A stretch of 64,000 nucleotides of DNA from Comamonas sp. lk (GTDB taxonomy: Bacteria; Pseudomonadota; Gammaproteobacteria; Burkholderiales; Burkholderiaceae_C), in the NCBI RefSeq assembly GCF_900564145.1, contig NZ_UOOB01000001.1, positions 3,908,754 to 3,972,753 of the forward strand. Direction: 5' to 3'. Below are positions 1 to 7,650 of the stretch, in pieces. The notes beneath the pieces are model-generated. The model saw only the letters and a list, made by a program, of their open reading frames with translations, did no database searches and had not been told where the DNA came from. The position numbers were made by a program, and so were the translations under genes. Positions within the stretch are counted from its first letter, which is position 1. Each line of letters begins with the position of its first letter.

Positions 1-752
1 CCATGGCCACCCGCGCCTACAAGGTGGACGGTGGCTACCGCCTCAAGGGCAACAAGATGTGGATCACCAACAGCCCCGTGGCGGATGTGTTCGTGGTCTG
101 GGCCAAGGAAGTGGCCGAAGACGGTACCGTGGGCCAGATCCGCGGCTTCATTCTGGACAAGGGCATGAAGGGCCTGTCGGCTCCCGCCATTCACGGCAAG
201 GTGGGCCTGCGCGCCTCCATCACCGGCGAGATCGTGATGGAAGACGTGTTCTGCCCTGAAGACAACGCTTTCCCCGATGTGCGCGGCTTGAAGGGCCCGT
301 TCACCTGCCTGAACAGCGCCCGCTACGGCATTGCCTGGGGCGCGCTGGGTGCAGCCGAAGACTGCTGGCACACCGCCCGCCAGTACACGCTGGACCGCAA
401 GCAGTTCGGCCGCCCTCTGGCCGCCAACCAGCTGATCCAGAAGAAGCTGGCCGACATGCAGACCGAAATCACCCTGGGCCTGCAAGCCGTGCTGCGCGTG
501 GGCCGCATGAAGGACGAGCACCAGAACGTGATCGAGATCACCTCCCTGGTCAAGCGCAACAACTGCGGCAAGTCGCTGGACATTGCCCGCATGGCACGCG
601 ACATGCTGGGCGGCAACGGCATCAGCGACGAGTTCGGCGTGGCCCGCCATCTGGTGAACCTGGAAGTGGTCAACACCTACGAAGGTACGCACGATGTGCA
701 CGCCCTGATCCTGGGCCGCGCCCAGACCGGCATCGCAGCGTTCTCGAACTAA
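1..752 (+). CDS. gcdH: Glutaryl-CoA dehydrogenase, 5'-truncated by window edge
   Basis: C-terminal ~250 residues of an acyl-CoA dehydrogenase. The family oxidises and decarboxylates glutaryl-CoA to crotonyl-CoA, passing electrons to ETF, in lysine, tryptophan and glutarate breakdown. The [18 protein letters not shown] stretch is typical of GcdH, and the [17 protein letters not shown] block near the end carries the catalytic Glu (codon 681-683). The ATG at 3 is an internal Met of the family consensus, so the true start lies left of the window. A class III CoA-transferase and a Bug receptor follow, which fits a glutarate activation and oxidation route. High confidence in family; substrate follows from similarity and context. 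Confidence 0.93.
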   Translation, partial: MATRAYKVDGGYRLKGNKMWITNSPVADVFVVWAKEVAEDGTVGQIRGFILDKGMKGLSAPAIHGKVGLRASITGEIVMEDVFCPEDNAFPDVRGLKGPFTCLNSARYGIAWGALGAAEDCWHTARQYTLDRKQFGRPLAANQLIQKKLADMQTEITLGLQAVLRVGRMKDEHQNVIEITSLVKRNNCGKSLDIARMARDMLGGNGISDEFGVARHLVNLEVVNTYEGTHDVHALILGRAQTGIAAFSN

Positions 753-754
753 AG

Positions 755-845
755 CACCCCCTGAGCCGCTGCGCGGCTTCCCCCTCTCTCGCTTCGCGGG
801 AGGGGGACGGCAACTTCGCTGCGGGGCGGCCCTTGCTTGTTGCCC
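755..845. repeat. GC-rich intergenic repeat, Comamonadaceae type
   Basis: Directly after gcdH, a GC-rich stretch begins CCCCTGAGC, contains small palindromes (CCGCTGCGCGG; GCTTCGCGGGAG) and ends GGGGCGGCCCTTGCTTG. A degenerate, shorter relative with the same CCCCTGAGC start and GGCCCTTGCT end lies at 44992-45035. From general knowledge, such elements are widely scattered between genes in Comamonas and Acidovorax relatives; they may act as terminators or be non-autonomous repeats. Confidence 0.5.
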
Positions 846-886
846 TGCTTGTCTAGAGCGATGGCAAAGATCGCTATTTATTAATG

Positions 887-962
887 AGCTGGTACCGCTT
901 GATTAGTCTGGGTTCTAAATAGTTTTCAGTACAGAACCCAGACCAATAAAGCGCAAGCAGCT
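887..962. repeat. 30-bp imperfect inverted repeat between gcdH and the CoA-transferase
   Basis: Arms 887-916 and 933-962 pair at about 25 of 30 positions around a 16-nt loop. The innermost 15 bp (GTCTGGGTTCT core) are almost perfect. There is no T-tract, so it is not a classical terminator. The right arm contains AAGCGCAAGCAGCTAT (949-964), which recurs exactly at 22186-22201, so it appears to be a member of a dispersed repeat family. It would fold strongly in any gcdH readthrough transcript. Confidence 0.55.
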
Positions 963-999
963 ATTCATTTCATTGTTTCGCTTGACCGGACTCTCCGAC

Positions 1000-2250
1000 A
1001 TGAACGCATCCACCTCCACTCCCATCGGCGCACTGACAGGCATCAAGGTGCTGGATCTGTCGCGCGTGCTGGCAGGTCCCTGGGCCACACAGATGCTGGC
1101 AGACCTGGGGGCCGATGTGATCAAGGTCGAGCGCCCGGTGGCGGGCGACGACACGCGCCACTGGGGTCCCCCCTTCCTCAGAGACGAGGCGGGCAACGAC
1201 ACGCGCGAAGCCAGCTACTTCACGGCCTGCAACCGCAACAAGCGTTCGATCACCGTGGACATGGCCCACCCCGAAGGCCGAGCCCTGCTGCTGCGCATGG
1301 CGCAAGAGGCCGATGTCGTGGTGGAAAACTTCAAGACGGGTGGCCTCAAGCAATATGGGCTGGATTACGAAAGCCTCAAGGCGCTGAACCCACGCCTGGT
1401 TTACTGCTCCATCACCGGCTTCGGTCAGAACGGCCCTTATGCCGAGCGCGCCGGCTACGACCTGATGGTGCAAGCCATGTGCGGGCTGATGAGCGTCACC
1501 GGCCATGCCGATGGCGAGCCCGGCGGCGGCCCGCTCAGGGTAGGTGTGGCGGTGATCGATGTGTTCACGGGCCTGTATGCCAGCAATGCCATCCTGGCGG
1601 CACTCAACGCCCGCCACCACAGCGGCCAGGGCCAGTACATCGATATGGCGTTGCTGGATGTGAGCATGGCCGTGCTGGCCAATCAGGCCTCCGGTTTTCT
1701 AGCCACCGACAAGACACCGGGACGGGCCGGCAACATTCACCCCAGCCTCGCGCCCTATCAGGACTTTGTGACACAGGACGGCAATGTGATGCTGGCCATT
1801 GGCAATGACGGCCAGTTTGCCCGCTTTTGCGCCGCCATCGGCCATCAGGACTGGGCGCTGGATACGCGCTTTGCCACCAATACCGCCCGCGTTCACCACC
1901 GCGCCGAGCTGCTGGAGCGCATGCAGCCGGTGATGCTGACCCGCAGCACGACCGCATGGATTGCGCTGCTGGAAGACAAGGCCGTGCCCTGCGGCCCCAT
2001 CAACACGATTGCCGAAGCCTTTGAAGACCCCCAGGTCAAGGCCCGCGGCATTCTCAAAAGCCTTCCGCGCAGCGCCGGGGACGGTATCGCCAGTATCGCC
2101 ACGGTGGCCAACCCCATGCGCCTGTCCGGCACTCCCGTCACTTATCGTAGCGCCCCACCCGCTCTGGGCCAGCATACCGATGAGATACTGCGCGAGTTTG
2201 GCCTGGGCACCGACGCGATTGCACAGCTTCATCAACAGGGAGTCGTCTGA
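1000..2250 (+). CDS. CaiB/BaiF class III CoA-transferase, probable glutarate CoA-transferase
   Basis: A 416-residue family III CoA-transferase. This family moves CoA from a donor such as succinyl-CoA to a carboxylic acid through an Asp-bound mixed anhydride. The N-terminal GIKVLDLSRVLAGPWATQMLADLGADVIKVE block is diagnostic, and the Asp at about residue 154 (in AGYDLMV) aligns with the family's catalytic Asp. I chose the ATG at 1000; an in-frame TTG at 973 would add nine residues with no better support. Its position downstream of gcdH suggests it makes glutaryl-CoA, as in the human SUGCT pair. The substrate is inferred. Confidence 0.88.
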   Translation: MNASTSTPIGALTGIKVLDLSRVLAGPWATQMLADLGADVIKVERPVAGDDTRHWGPPFLRDEAGNDTREASYFTACNRNKRSITVDMAHPEGRALLLRMAQEADVVVENFKTGGLKQYGLDYESLKALNPRLVYCSITGFGQNGPYAERAGYDLMVQAMCGLMSVTGHADGEPGGGPLRVGVAVIDVFTGLYASNAILAALNARHHSGQGQYIDMALLDVSMAVLANQASGFLATDKTPGRAGNIHPSLAPYQDFVTQDGNVMLAIGNDGQFARFCAAIGHQDWALDTRFATNTARVHHRAELLERMQPVMLTRSTTAWIALLEDKAVPCGPINTIAEAFEDPQVKARGILKSLPRSAGDGIASIATVANPMRLSGTPVTYRSAPPALGQHTDEILREFGLGTDAIAQLHQQGVV

Positions 2251-2347
2251 AAGACGTCCCCTGAACAACAGAGGGCATAAGCCCCATTCATCACATGCAG
2301 CCTCCACGAGGGGCTGGCATGTCACACGCCAACCAAGGAGACACACT

Positions 2348-3316
2348 ATGTTCAAGTTCACAGCCACCGTGCTGGCCGCACTGGCTATTTGCGGCACGGC
2401 ACAAGCCCAGAACCACTACCCCAACAAACCGATTCGCCTGCTGGTGCCTTTTGCCGCTGGCGGCACCACCGATCTGATTGCCCGCGTGATTGCCGAGCCG
2501 CTGAGCCGCGAGCTGGGCCAGTCCGTGGTGGTGGAAAACAAGGGCGGCGGCGGCGGCAGCATTGGCGCTGCTGAAACTGCACGCGCCAAGCCCGATGGCT
2601 ACAACCTGGGCATTGCCACGGTTTCCACAACGGCCACCAACCCAGCCATCAACCCCAAGATCCCGTACAACGTGGCCACCGACTTCACGCCCATCGTGAA
2701 CATCGCCGCCACGCCCAACATCATTGCGGCCAACCCCAAGTTTGCCGGCAAGGATTACAAGAGCTTCCTGGCCGAGATCAAGAGCAATCCCGGCAAGTAC
2801 TCCTACGCCTCGCCAGGCCAGGGCTCCATCACTCATCTGATGATGGAAATGTTCAAGCTCGAGACCAAGACCGAGATGACCCACGTGCCTTATCGTGGAT
2901 CGGGCCCGGCGCTCAATGACGCGGTTGCCGGTCAGGTGCCGCTGATTTTTGACAACTTCCCTTCCACCCTGCCCTTCGTCAAGGAAAAGCGCCTGACAGC
3001 CCTCGTCGTCGCAGCGCCCCAGCGTCTGGCCGTGCTGCCTGATGTGCCCACCTTCAAGGAAATGGGCTTGCCGCAAGTGAACCGCATGGCCTACTACGGC
3101 ATCGTCGGCCCCAAGAATCTGCCCAAGGAAGTGGTGGACAAGATCAACGCAGCCGTGCGCAAGGCCGTGCAAGACCCTGCGGTGAAAAAGCGCATCGAGG
3201 AAAGCGGCTCCATCATCATGGCCGATACCCCCGAAGCCTTTGCCAAGCAGATGGCCGAAGAGCTGGCGGTCTACAAGAACGTGGTGCAAAAGCAGAACCT
3301 GAAGATGGACGAGTAA
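2348..3316 (+). CDS. Bug/TctC-family tripartite tricarboxylate receptor
   Basis: A 322-residue periplasmic solute receptor. It has a Sec signal peptide (MFKFTATVLAALAICGTAQA) followed by the Bug signature NKPIRLLVPFAAGGTTDLIARV. AAGGxTD and the central PYRGSGPALNDAVAGQV segment form the ligand cleft in this family. A clear AAGGAG ribosome site precedes the ATG at 2348. Bug receptors bind carboxylates or amino acids, and many are orphans without TctAB membrane partners, as here. Its place after gcdH and the CoA-transferase suggests a dicarboxylate such as glutarate, but this is inference. A strong terminator follows. Confidence 0.9.
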   Translation: MFKFTATVLAALAICGTAQAQNHYPNKPIRLLVPFAAGGTTDLIARVIAEPLSRELGQSVVVENKGGGGGSIGAAETARAKPDGYNLGIATVSTTATNPAINPKIPYNVATDFTPIVNIAATPNIIAANPKFAGKDYKSFLAEIKSNPGKYSYASPGQGSITHLMMEMFKLETKTEMTHVPYRGSGPALNDAVAGQVPLIFDNFPSTLPFVKEKRLTALVVAAPQRLAVLPDVPTFKEMGLPQVNRMAYYGIVGPKNLPKEVVDKINAAVRKAVQDPAVKKRIEESGSIIMADTPEAFAKQMAEELAVYKNVVQKQNLKMDE

Positions 3317-3334
3317 GCTCCGTCGCAGGCATGA

Positions 3335-3370
3335 AAAACCTCGCCGATGTCGCCCACACGGCGAGGTTTT
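3335..3370 (+). terminator. Intrinsic terminator after the Bug receptor
   Basis: A 12-bp perfect stem AAAACCTCGCCG / CGGCGAGGTTTT with a 12-nt loop, starting 19 nt after the stop codon. It ends in a short T run and would stop the gcdH-CoA-transferase-Bug transcript. Confidence 0.75.
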
Positions 3371-3373
3371 GCG

Positions 3374-3407
3374 AAAAAAGAGCCACAGATCTGTGGCTCT
3401 TTTTTTA
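3374..3407. terminator. Bidirectional palindromic terminator, copy 1
   Basis: A perfect 22-bp palindrome (AGAGCCACAGA and its complement, 3380-3401) with A and T runs on its flanks, able to terminate from both sides. It lies between convergent genes. The same palindrome with the same flanks recurs at 7536-7569 as part of a larger inverted duplication. Confidence 0.8.
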
Positions 3408-3435
3408 TGCGCTCAAGCACGGGCTGCCCCCGGCC

Positions 3436-3783
3436 TTAACCCGCCATGGCCCGAATGCGCGCCTCACGCTGGGCCGGCGTTTCATTGAGCAATTCCCTGA
3501 TCACTTCTTCACGCGTTTTGCCTGGACCTTGGGTTGCAGGCGGAGACCAGGGGTAGTTGCTTTCGCCGTAGGAGAGGCGGCCTTCGCGCATGGCGGCCTC
3601 AGTTTCCGCCTTGACCTGGGCACGGGTCTTCTGACTGATGAAGTGCTCGGGGTGAACGACCACCCCTTGTTCCGTGGTGGTCGCGTGCTCATAGGCCGCA
3701 GAAGCCATGCCAGGCAGGCCCAGAGCCACCACAGCGGCAGCGTTTGCAAGCAGCAAAGAGATGGACAGATGACGTTGAGACAT
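3436..3783 (-). CDS. DUF4148 family small exported protein, copy 1
   Basis: A 115-residue protein with a signal peptide (residues 1 to about 29, ending PGMASA) and the DUF4148 core QKTRAQVKAETEAAMREGRL. The C-terminal KTREEVIRELLNETPAQREAR is predicted helical. No function is established for the family, which is abundant in Burkholderiales; periplasmic location is inferred from the signal peptide. A paralogue in mirror orientation lies at 7135-7482. The start ATG has an AGGAGCTGAACC leader (GAGG-like site). It sits beside a copper-type regulator, so metal or envelope stress is a possible context, but this is unproven. Confidence 0.85.
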   Translation of the reverse strand: MSQRHLSISLLLANAAAVVALGLPGMASAAYEHATTTEQGVVVHPEHFISQKTRAQVKAETEAAMREGRLSYGESNYPWSPPATQGPGKTREEVIRELLNETPAQREARIRAMAG

Positions 3784-3995
3784 GGTTCAGCTCCTGATAG
3801 AAGTGGGTGAAACCTACATCTCCCATGCTTGGTTCAGATGATGAGGAGATGGCTTCATCGTAGAAAACCATAGCCAACAGAATCAGGACGGCACGGTGAT
3901 ATTCCTGTCAGCTTGCGTCGCCTTGACAAGCCATGGCCGCAGCGATGAAAAGCGGTGAAACCGCGCATGCGGATCTCGCTCTTGCAAGCAATAAA

Positions 3996-4028
3996 CGCTG
4001 CCAACCCTGGCTCACAGGATTGGCAGCG
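3996..4028 (-). terminator. Terminator of the cupredoxin gene
   Basis: A 9-bp perfect stem CGCTGCCAA / TTGGCAGCG with a 15-nt loop, followed on the minus strand by TTTATTGC. It lies 37 nt past the cupredoxin stop codon. Confidence 0.6.
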
Positions 4029-4064
4029 CATGGCGGAAATCACATCGACCGTGCCGGCGACGTT

Positions 4065-4556
4065 TTACTTGCGACTGACTTGGATGCTGCCTTTCATGCC
4101 CGCTTCGTAGTGACCGGGAACAAGGCAGGCAAAATTCACAACGCCTTCCTTGCTGAACTGCCAGACGATTTCGCCCTGCTTGCCGGGCTGCAAGCTGAGC
4201 TTGCCTGGCTCCTCATGCACCATGCCGGGAGACATCACCATCTGGGCCTTATGCTGCTGCAGCGCCTTGTCTACACCCAGCACCAGCTCGTGCGGGACCT
4301 GGCCGGCGTTCTTGATGACGAAGCGCACGGTCTCACCGCGCTTGACTTCTATGTACGCAGGCGTGAAGCGCATGTTGTCCGTCATCTCGATGTTGATGCT
4401 GCGCCTGGCCTGGGCCGCAACGCCGGGCTGGCCGATGGCTGCCTCAACGCCAGCCTCATGCCCGTCCGCATGGTCGCCATGCGCCAGCGCGGCACCGGAT
4501 GCGATGAGGGCCGCAGAAACGAGAAAACCTTGAATCGTGAATTGCGCGAACTTCAT
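4065..4556 (-). CDS. Periplasmic cupredoxin, copper-resistance (CopI-like)
   Basis: A 163-residue single-domain cupredoxin. Residues 1-25 form a signal peptide, followed by a His-rich segment (HGDHADGHEAG, 26-36). The blue-copper ligands are all present: His89 (VPHELV), Cys144, His149 and Met154 in ACLVPGHYEAGM. It would bind copper in the periplasm and take part in copper tolerance. It is divergently transcribed from the two-component system at 4719-6806, the usual arrangement for a CopRS/CusRS target. The 162-bp divergent gap holds a short palindrome CATCCGGATG (4625-4634), a possible regulator contact that I cannot assign. The specific name CopI is by resemblance only. Confidence 0.85.
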   Translation of the reverse strand: MKFAQFTIQGFLVSAALIASGAALAHGDHADGHEAGVEAAIGQPGVAAQARRSINIEMTDNMRFTPAYIEVKRGETVRFVIKNAGQVPHELVLGVDKALQQHKAQMVMSPGMVHEEPGKLSLQPGKQGEIVWQFSKEGVVNFACLVPGHYEAGMKGSIQVSRK

Positions 4557-4718
4557 AAATGCTCTCCTTGAAAAGACCTGCTGTTTGATCTCGTGATGAG
4601 CCCATTTTTGAGTTCACGTCCTTTCATCCGGATGTCCTGAAAATTACATTCCTCTTATCTACACGCCGCAGCTGCGCATCTTTGGCACACTCAGATCCAG
4701 ACATCGAATGGAGGGCGC

Positions 4719-5402
4719 ATGAAAATACTGATCATTGAAGATGAAGCGAAGACAGGCGAGTACCTGAAGCAAGGACTGAGCGAGGCGGGCTACATCTGTG
4801 ACCTTGTGCCCAACGGCACAGACGGCTTGCACATGGCTTCACATGGTCAGTACGACCTGTTGATCCTCGATGTGATGCTGCCTGGCCTCAACGGCTGGCA
4901 GATTCTGCAGTCGCTGCGCAAGCAAGGACTTGAAATGCCTGTGCTGTTCCTCAGCGCGCGCGACCAGGTGGAGGATCGGGTCAAAGGGCTGGAGCTGGGG
5001 GCCGATGACTATCTGGTCAAACCCTTCTCCTTTGCCGAGCTGTTGGCCAGGGTGCGCATCATTTTGAAAAGAGGTCAGCCCGGCAGCGAAAGCACCGTGC
5101 TGAAAGTTGCCGATCTGGAACTGGATCTGTTGCGGCGCCGAGTCTCTCGCAAGGGCAAGCGTGTCGATCTGACCGCCAAGGAGTTTGGCCTGCTGGAACT
5201 GCTGATGCGCCGCCACGGCGAGGTGCTGCCGCGCTCCCTGATTGCATCCCAGGTGTGGGACATGAATTTCGACAGCGACACCAATGTGATTGAAGTCGCA
5301 ATGCGCCGCTTGCGAGCCAAGATCGATGATGACCAGCCCGTCAAGCTGATTCAAACCGTACGCGGCATGGGCTATGTGCTGGATCTGCCGGAGGAAGAGT
5401 AA
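4719..5402 (+). CDS. cusR: Heavy-metal response regulator, CusR/CopR type (OmpR family)
   Basis: A 227-residue response regulator. The receiver domain (1-115) has acidic pocket ED at 8-9, phosphoacceptor Asp51 ([10 protein letters not shown]) and Lys in DDYLVKPF. The C-terminal winged helix (130-225) ends [15 protein letters not shown]. The length and the [19 protein letters not shown] segment match the CusR/CopR/SilR group. A GGAGG site lies just before the ATG. The stop codon is immediately followed by the kinase start (TAAGTG), so the two are translationally linked. It probably activates the divergent cupredoxin gene and itself in response to copper or silver. Confidence 0.88.
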   Translation: MKILIIEDEAKTGEYLKQGLSEAGYICDLVPNGTDGLHMASHGQYDLLILDVMLPGLNGWQILQSLRKQGLEMPVLFLSARDQVEDRVKGLELGADDYLVKPFSFAELLARVRIILKRGQPGSESTVLKVADLELDLLRRRVSRKGKRVDLTAKEFGLLELLMRRHGEVLPRSLIASQVWDMNFDSDTNVIEVAMRRLRAKIDDDQPVKLIQTVRGMGYVLDLPEEE

Positions 5403-6806
5403 GTGCACTCACCGTCATCCATAGGCAAGCTTTCTCTGACTCGGCGTTTGACCCTTTTCTTTACCTTGGCGGCAACTGCGGCAGTGCTCGGCCTGGGAGG
5501 GCTGTTTCTTGTCGAGATCAAGCGGCATTTTGTCGAGCTGGATCGCATGGCCTTGCAGGACAAGCAAAAGCTGATACAGAGAATTCTGAGCAATGCCACT
5601 TCGACAAAAGATGCACGCGAACGTCTGAGCGACGCCTTGGGCGATCACCATGATCTGCATGTGCTGGTGAAGAACGCACACGGCGAGACGGTCTTTCAGT
5701 CCTTCGCTTCCGATCAGCAGCCACCGCGCTCGGAGCCGCAACACAACGCCGGCCATGATTCCTTGGGAGTAGGCCTGCAGGACAACGCCAGCTTTCAGAC
5801 ACTGAGCTTTGAAACCTCTACCGCCTACAGTCCATCGGCACTGCAGGTCATGGTCGCCGCGGATGTCAAACACCACGTCCAATTCCTGGATGGTCTTCGC
5901 AACAGCTTGCTGGCCTATGCGGCTGCGGCCGTCATCGTCTGCGCACTGCTATCGTGGTTTGCCGCCCGCCAGGGACTGGCTCCGCTGCGGGAGATGAAAT
6001 CACGCGCGGCAGCGGTCACCGGTCAACAGCTAACGGAGCGCATGCCGGTAGAGGCCATGCCCGTAGAAATGCACGATCTGGCGCAGGAGCTCAATCGCAT
6101 GCTGGATAGATTGCAGAACGATTTCCAGCGCCTGACGGATTTTTCATCCGACCTGGCGCATGAGTTGCGCACGCCGATCAGCAATCTGTTGACGCAGACG
6201 CAAGTGGCACTGAGCAGCAAACGCGATGCCTCGACCTACAGAGACATTCTGGCCTCCAATGCCGAAGAGTTTCAGCGCCTGGCGCGCATGGTGTCCGATA
6301 TGCTGTTTCTGGCCAAAACCGAGCATGGAGTGAGCCTGCCGCACAAGGAACAGTTCTCCGTGCGCCAGGAGGCTTTGGCATTGCTGGAGTTTTATGAGGC
6401 CGTGGCCGAAGAAAAAAGTATTCAGCTCGGCCTGGAAGGCGATAGCAGCATTGCCGGTGACCGCCTGATGTTTCGCCGTGCGGTGAGCAATCTCTTGTCC
6501 AACGCCTTGCGCTACACACCCGATGCGGGCCGGGTCACGGTCAGCATCTCCAAGGTTGCTTCCTCCATTCAGGTTTCGGTGGAAAACACGGGCCAGGACA
6601 TTGACCCCCAGGCTCTGCCCCGCTTGTTCGACCGCTTCTACAGAGCCGACCCCTCCAGAGCGCACCCTGCCGCCGAAGGCAGCGGCTTGGGCCTGGCCAT
6701 TACCCGTGCCATCGTCGAAGCCCACGGAGGCCGGATCAGCGCCACCTCCGCCAATGGACGAACGCGCTTTGCCATGAGCTTTCCTCTTGGCGACGCAAAG
6801 TCTTGA
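5403..6806 (+). CDS. cusS: Heavy-metal sensor histidine kinase, CusS/CopS type
   Basis: A 467-residue membrane kinase starting with GTG directly after the cusR stop. A transmembrane segment near residues 17-38 is followed by a periplasmic sensor domain (about 40-165). The second transmembrane segment (about 166-186) is followed by HAMP. The dimerisation helix carries His253 in SDLAHELRTPISN. The ATP-binding domain has the N box (RRAVSNLLSNALRYTP), G1 (VENTGQDI) and G2 (GSGLGLAI). The periplasmic domain has several His residues (HHDLHVL), as expected for a metal sensor, but the metal is inferred from the adjacent cupredoxin. A perfect 10-bp hairpin follows at 6879-6903. Confidence 0.88.
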   Translation: MHSPSSIGKLSLTRRLTLFFTLAATAAVLGLGGLFLVEIKRHFVELDRMALQDKQKLIQRILSNATSTKDARERLSDALGDHHDLHVLVKNAHGETVFQSFASDQQPPRSEPQHNAGHDSLGVGLQDNASFQTLSFETSTAYSPSALQVMVAADVKHHVQFLDGLRNSLLAYAAAAVIVCALLSWFAARQGLAPLREMKSRAAAVTGQQLTERMPVEAMPVEMHDLAQELNRMLDRLQNDFQRLTDFSSDLAHELRTPISNLLTQTQVALSSKRDASTYRDILASNAEEFQRLARMVSDMLFLAKTEHGVSLPHKEQFSVRQEALALLEFYEAVAEEKSIQLGLEGDSSIAGDRLMFRRAVSNLLSNALRYTPDAGRVTVSISKVASSIQVSVENTGQDIDPQALPRLFDRFYRADPSRAHPAAEGSGLGLAITRAIVEAHGGRISATSANGRTRFAMSFPLGDAKS

Positions 6807-6878
6807 GCAGCTCTTCAAGACCTCGTCAATATTTCACATCAAGACCCACATCAAGCTCTTGATCTGAAAGCCAGCCAG

Positions 6879-6903
6879 CAAGAGCAGGGGCTCCCTGCTC
6901 TTG
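6879..6903 (+). terminator. Hairpin after the sensor kinase
   Basis: A perfect 10-bp stem CAAGAGCAGG / CCTGCTCTTG with a 5-nt loop, 73 nt past the kinase stop. It lacks a clean T-tract, so termination is likely but not certain. The rest of the 328-bp gap (6807-7134) contains no gene; its last ~130 bp belong to the inverted repeat arm. Confidence 0.5.
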
Positions 6904-7134
6904 CCCTCGCCTCTCAAGAACGGCACTGCAGTCTGTCCTTGGGCTCTGGCAGACCGCGGCAACAGCCTATCCAGTCATGCCGAGTCTGCTATCAAGCTGA
7001 AGATAAATGACAGCAATATCATCGTGCTGTCCCGATTCTGTTGGGTGCGGTTTTCTACGATGAAGCCATCTCCTCATCACCTTGCCAAAGCATGGGCGAT
7101 GCAGGTTTCATCCACTTCCATCAGGAGCTGCACC

Positions 7135-7482
7135 ATGTCCCAACGTCATCTGTCCATCTCTTTGCTGCTTGCCAACGCTGCCGCCGTGGTGGCTCTGAGT
7201 CTGCCCGGCATGGCATCTGCCGCCTATGAGCACCCGGCCAACAATGAAAAAGGAGTGATCGTCCATCCCGGACACTTCGTCAGCCAGAAGACACGCGCCC
7301 AAGTCAGGGCGGAAACTGAAGCCGCCATGCGCGAAGGCCGTTTGTCATACGGCGAAAGCAACTACCCCCTGACTTCTCGCACGCCCCAGGGAGCCGGCAA
7401 AACGCGTGAAGAAGTGATCAGGGAATTGCTCAATGAAACGCCGGCACAGCGCGACGCACGTAATCGGGCGATGGGAGGATAA
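7135..7482 (+). CDS. DUF4148 family small exported protein, copy 2
   Basis: A 115-residue paralogue of the protein at 3436-3783, with the same signal peptide (one change) and identical core blocks such as EAAMREGRLSYGESNYP and KTREEVIRELLNETPAQ. Differences cluster just after the signal peptide and in a short variable loop (residues ~79-88), so the conserved blocks look to be under selection in both copies. The ATG at 7135 corresponds to the start of the other copy; the longer upstream reading frame is not supported. AGGAGCTGCACC precedes the start. Function unknown. Confidence 0.85.
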   Translation: MSQRHLSISLLLANAAAVVALSLPGMASAAYEHPANNEKGVIVHPGHFVSQKTRAQVRAETEAAMREGRLSYGESNYPLTSRTPQGAGKTREEVIRELLNETPAQRDARNRAMGG

Positions 7483-7535
7483 AACCAGGGCTGCACCCTA
7501 GGTGCAGTCCGGTTTTACTCCTTGTTTGAGTGCGC

Positions 7536-7569
7536 AAAAAAAGAGCCACAGATCTGTGGCTCTTTTTTC
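7536..7569. terminator. Bidirectional palindromic terminator, copy 2
   Basis: The same 22-bp perfect palindrome with A and T runs as at 3374-3407, now 54 nt after the second DUF4148 gene and upstream of the 3' end of the convergent porin gene. Confidence 0.8.
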
Positions 7570-7650
7570 TAGCGACGCCATGCAACACTGGCTCGCTGCG
7601 AGCCTGGAATTTTTAAGAATGCATCAAGTGCGCAGAGCCAGTGCCTGTAC

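Larger units (their letters stand above)
3372..3911 (-). repeat. Left arm of ~0.55-kb inverted duplication
   Basis: This arm covers a terminator, a whole DUF4148 gene and about 125 bp upstream of it. Read on the minus strand, it matches 7006-7571 on the plus strand. The upstream part matches nearly base for base (for example TTTTCTACGATGAAGCCATC), and the encoded proteins differ at roughly 20 of 115 positions. The arms enclose the cupredoxin and two-component genes. Confidence 0.85.
7006..7571 (+). repeat. Right arm of ~0.55-kb inverted duplication
   Basis: The mirror copy of 3372-3911. It contains the upstream region, DUF4148 gene and palindromic terminator in opposite orientation. The sharp outer border just past the terminator and the inner border near 7006 suggest duplication of a complete transcription unit. 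Homologous recombination between the arms would invert the ~3.1 kb between them. Confidence 0.85.

Noticed and set aside
3..752. ATG at position 3 as the true start of the acyl-CoA dehydrogenase
   Set aside because: The following residues align with the middle of GcdH (KMWITNSP), so the gene is cut by the window edge.
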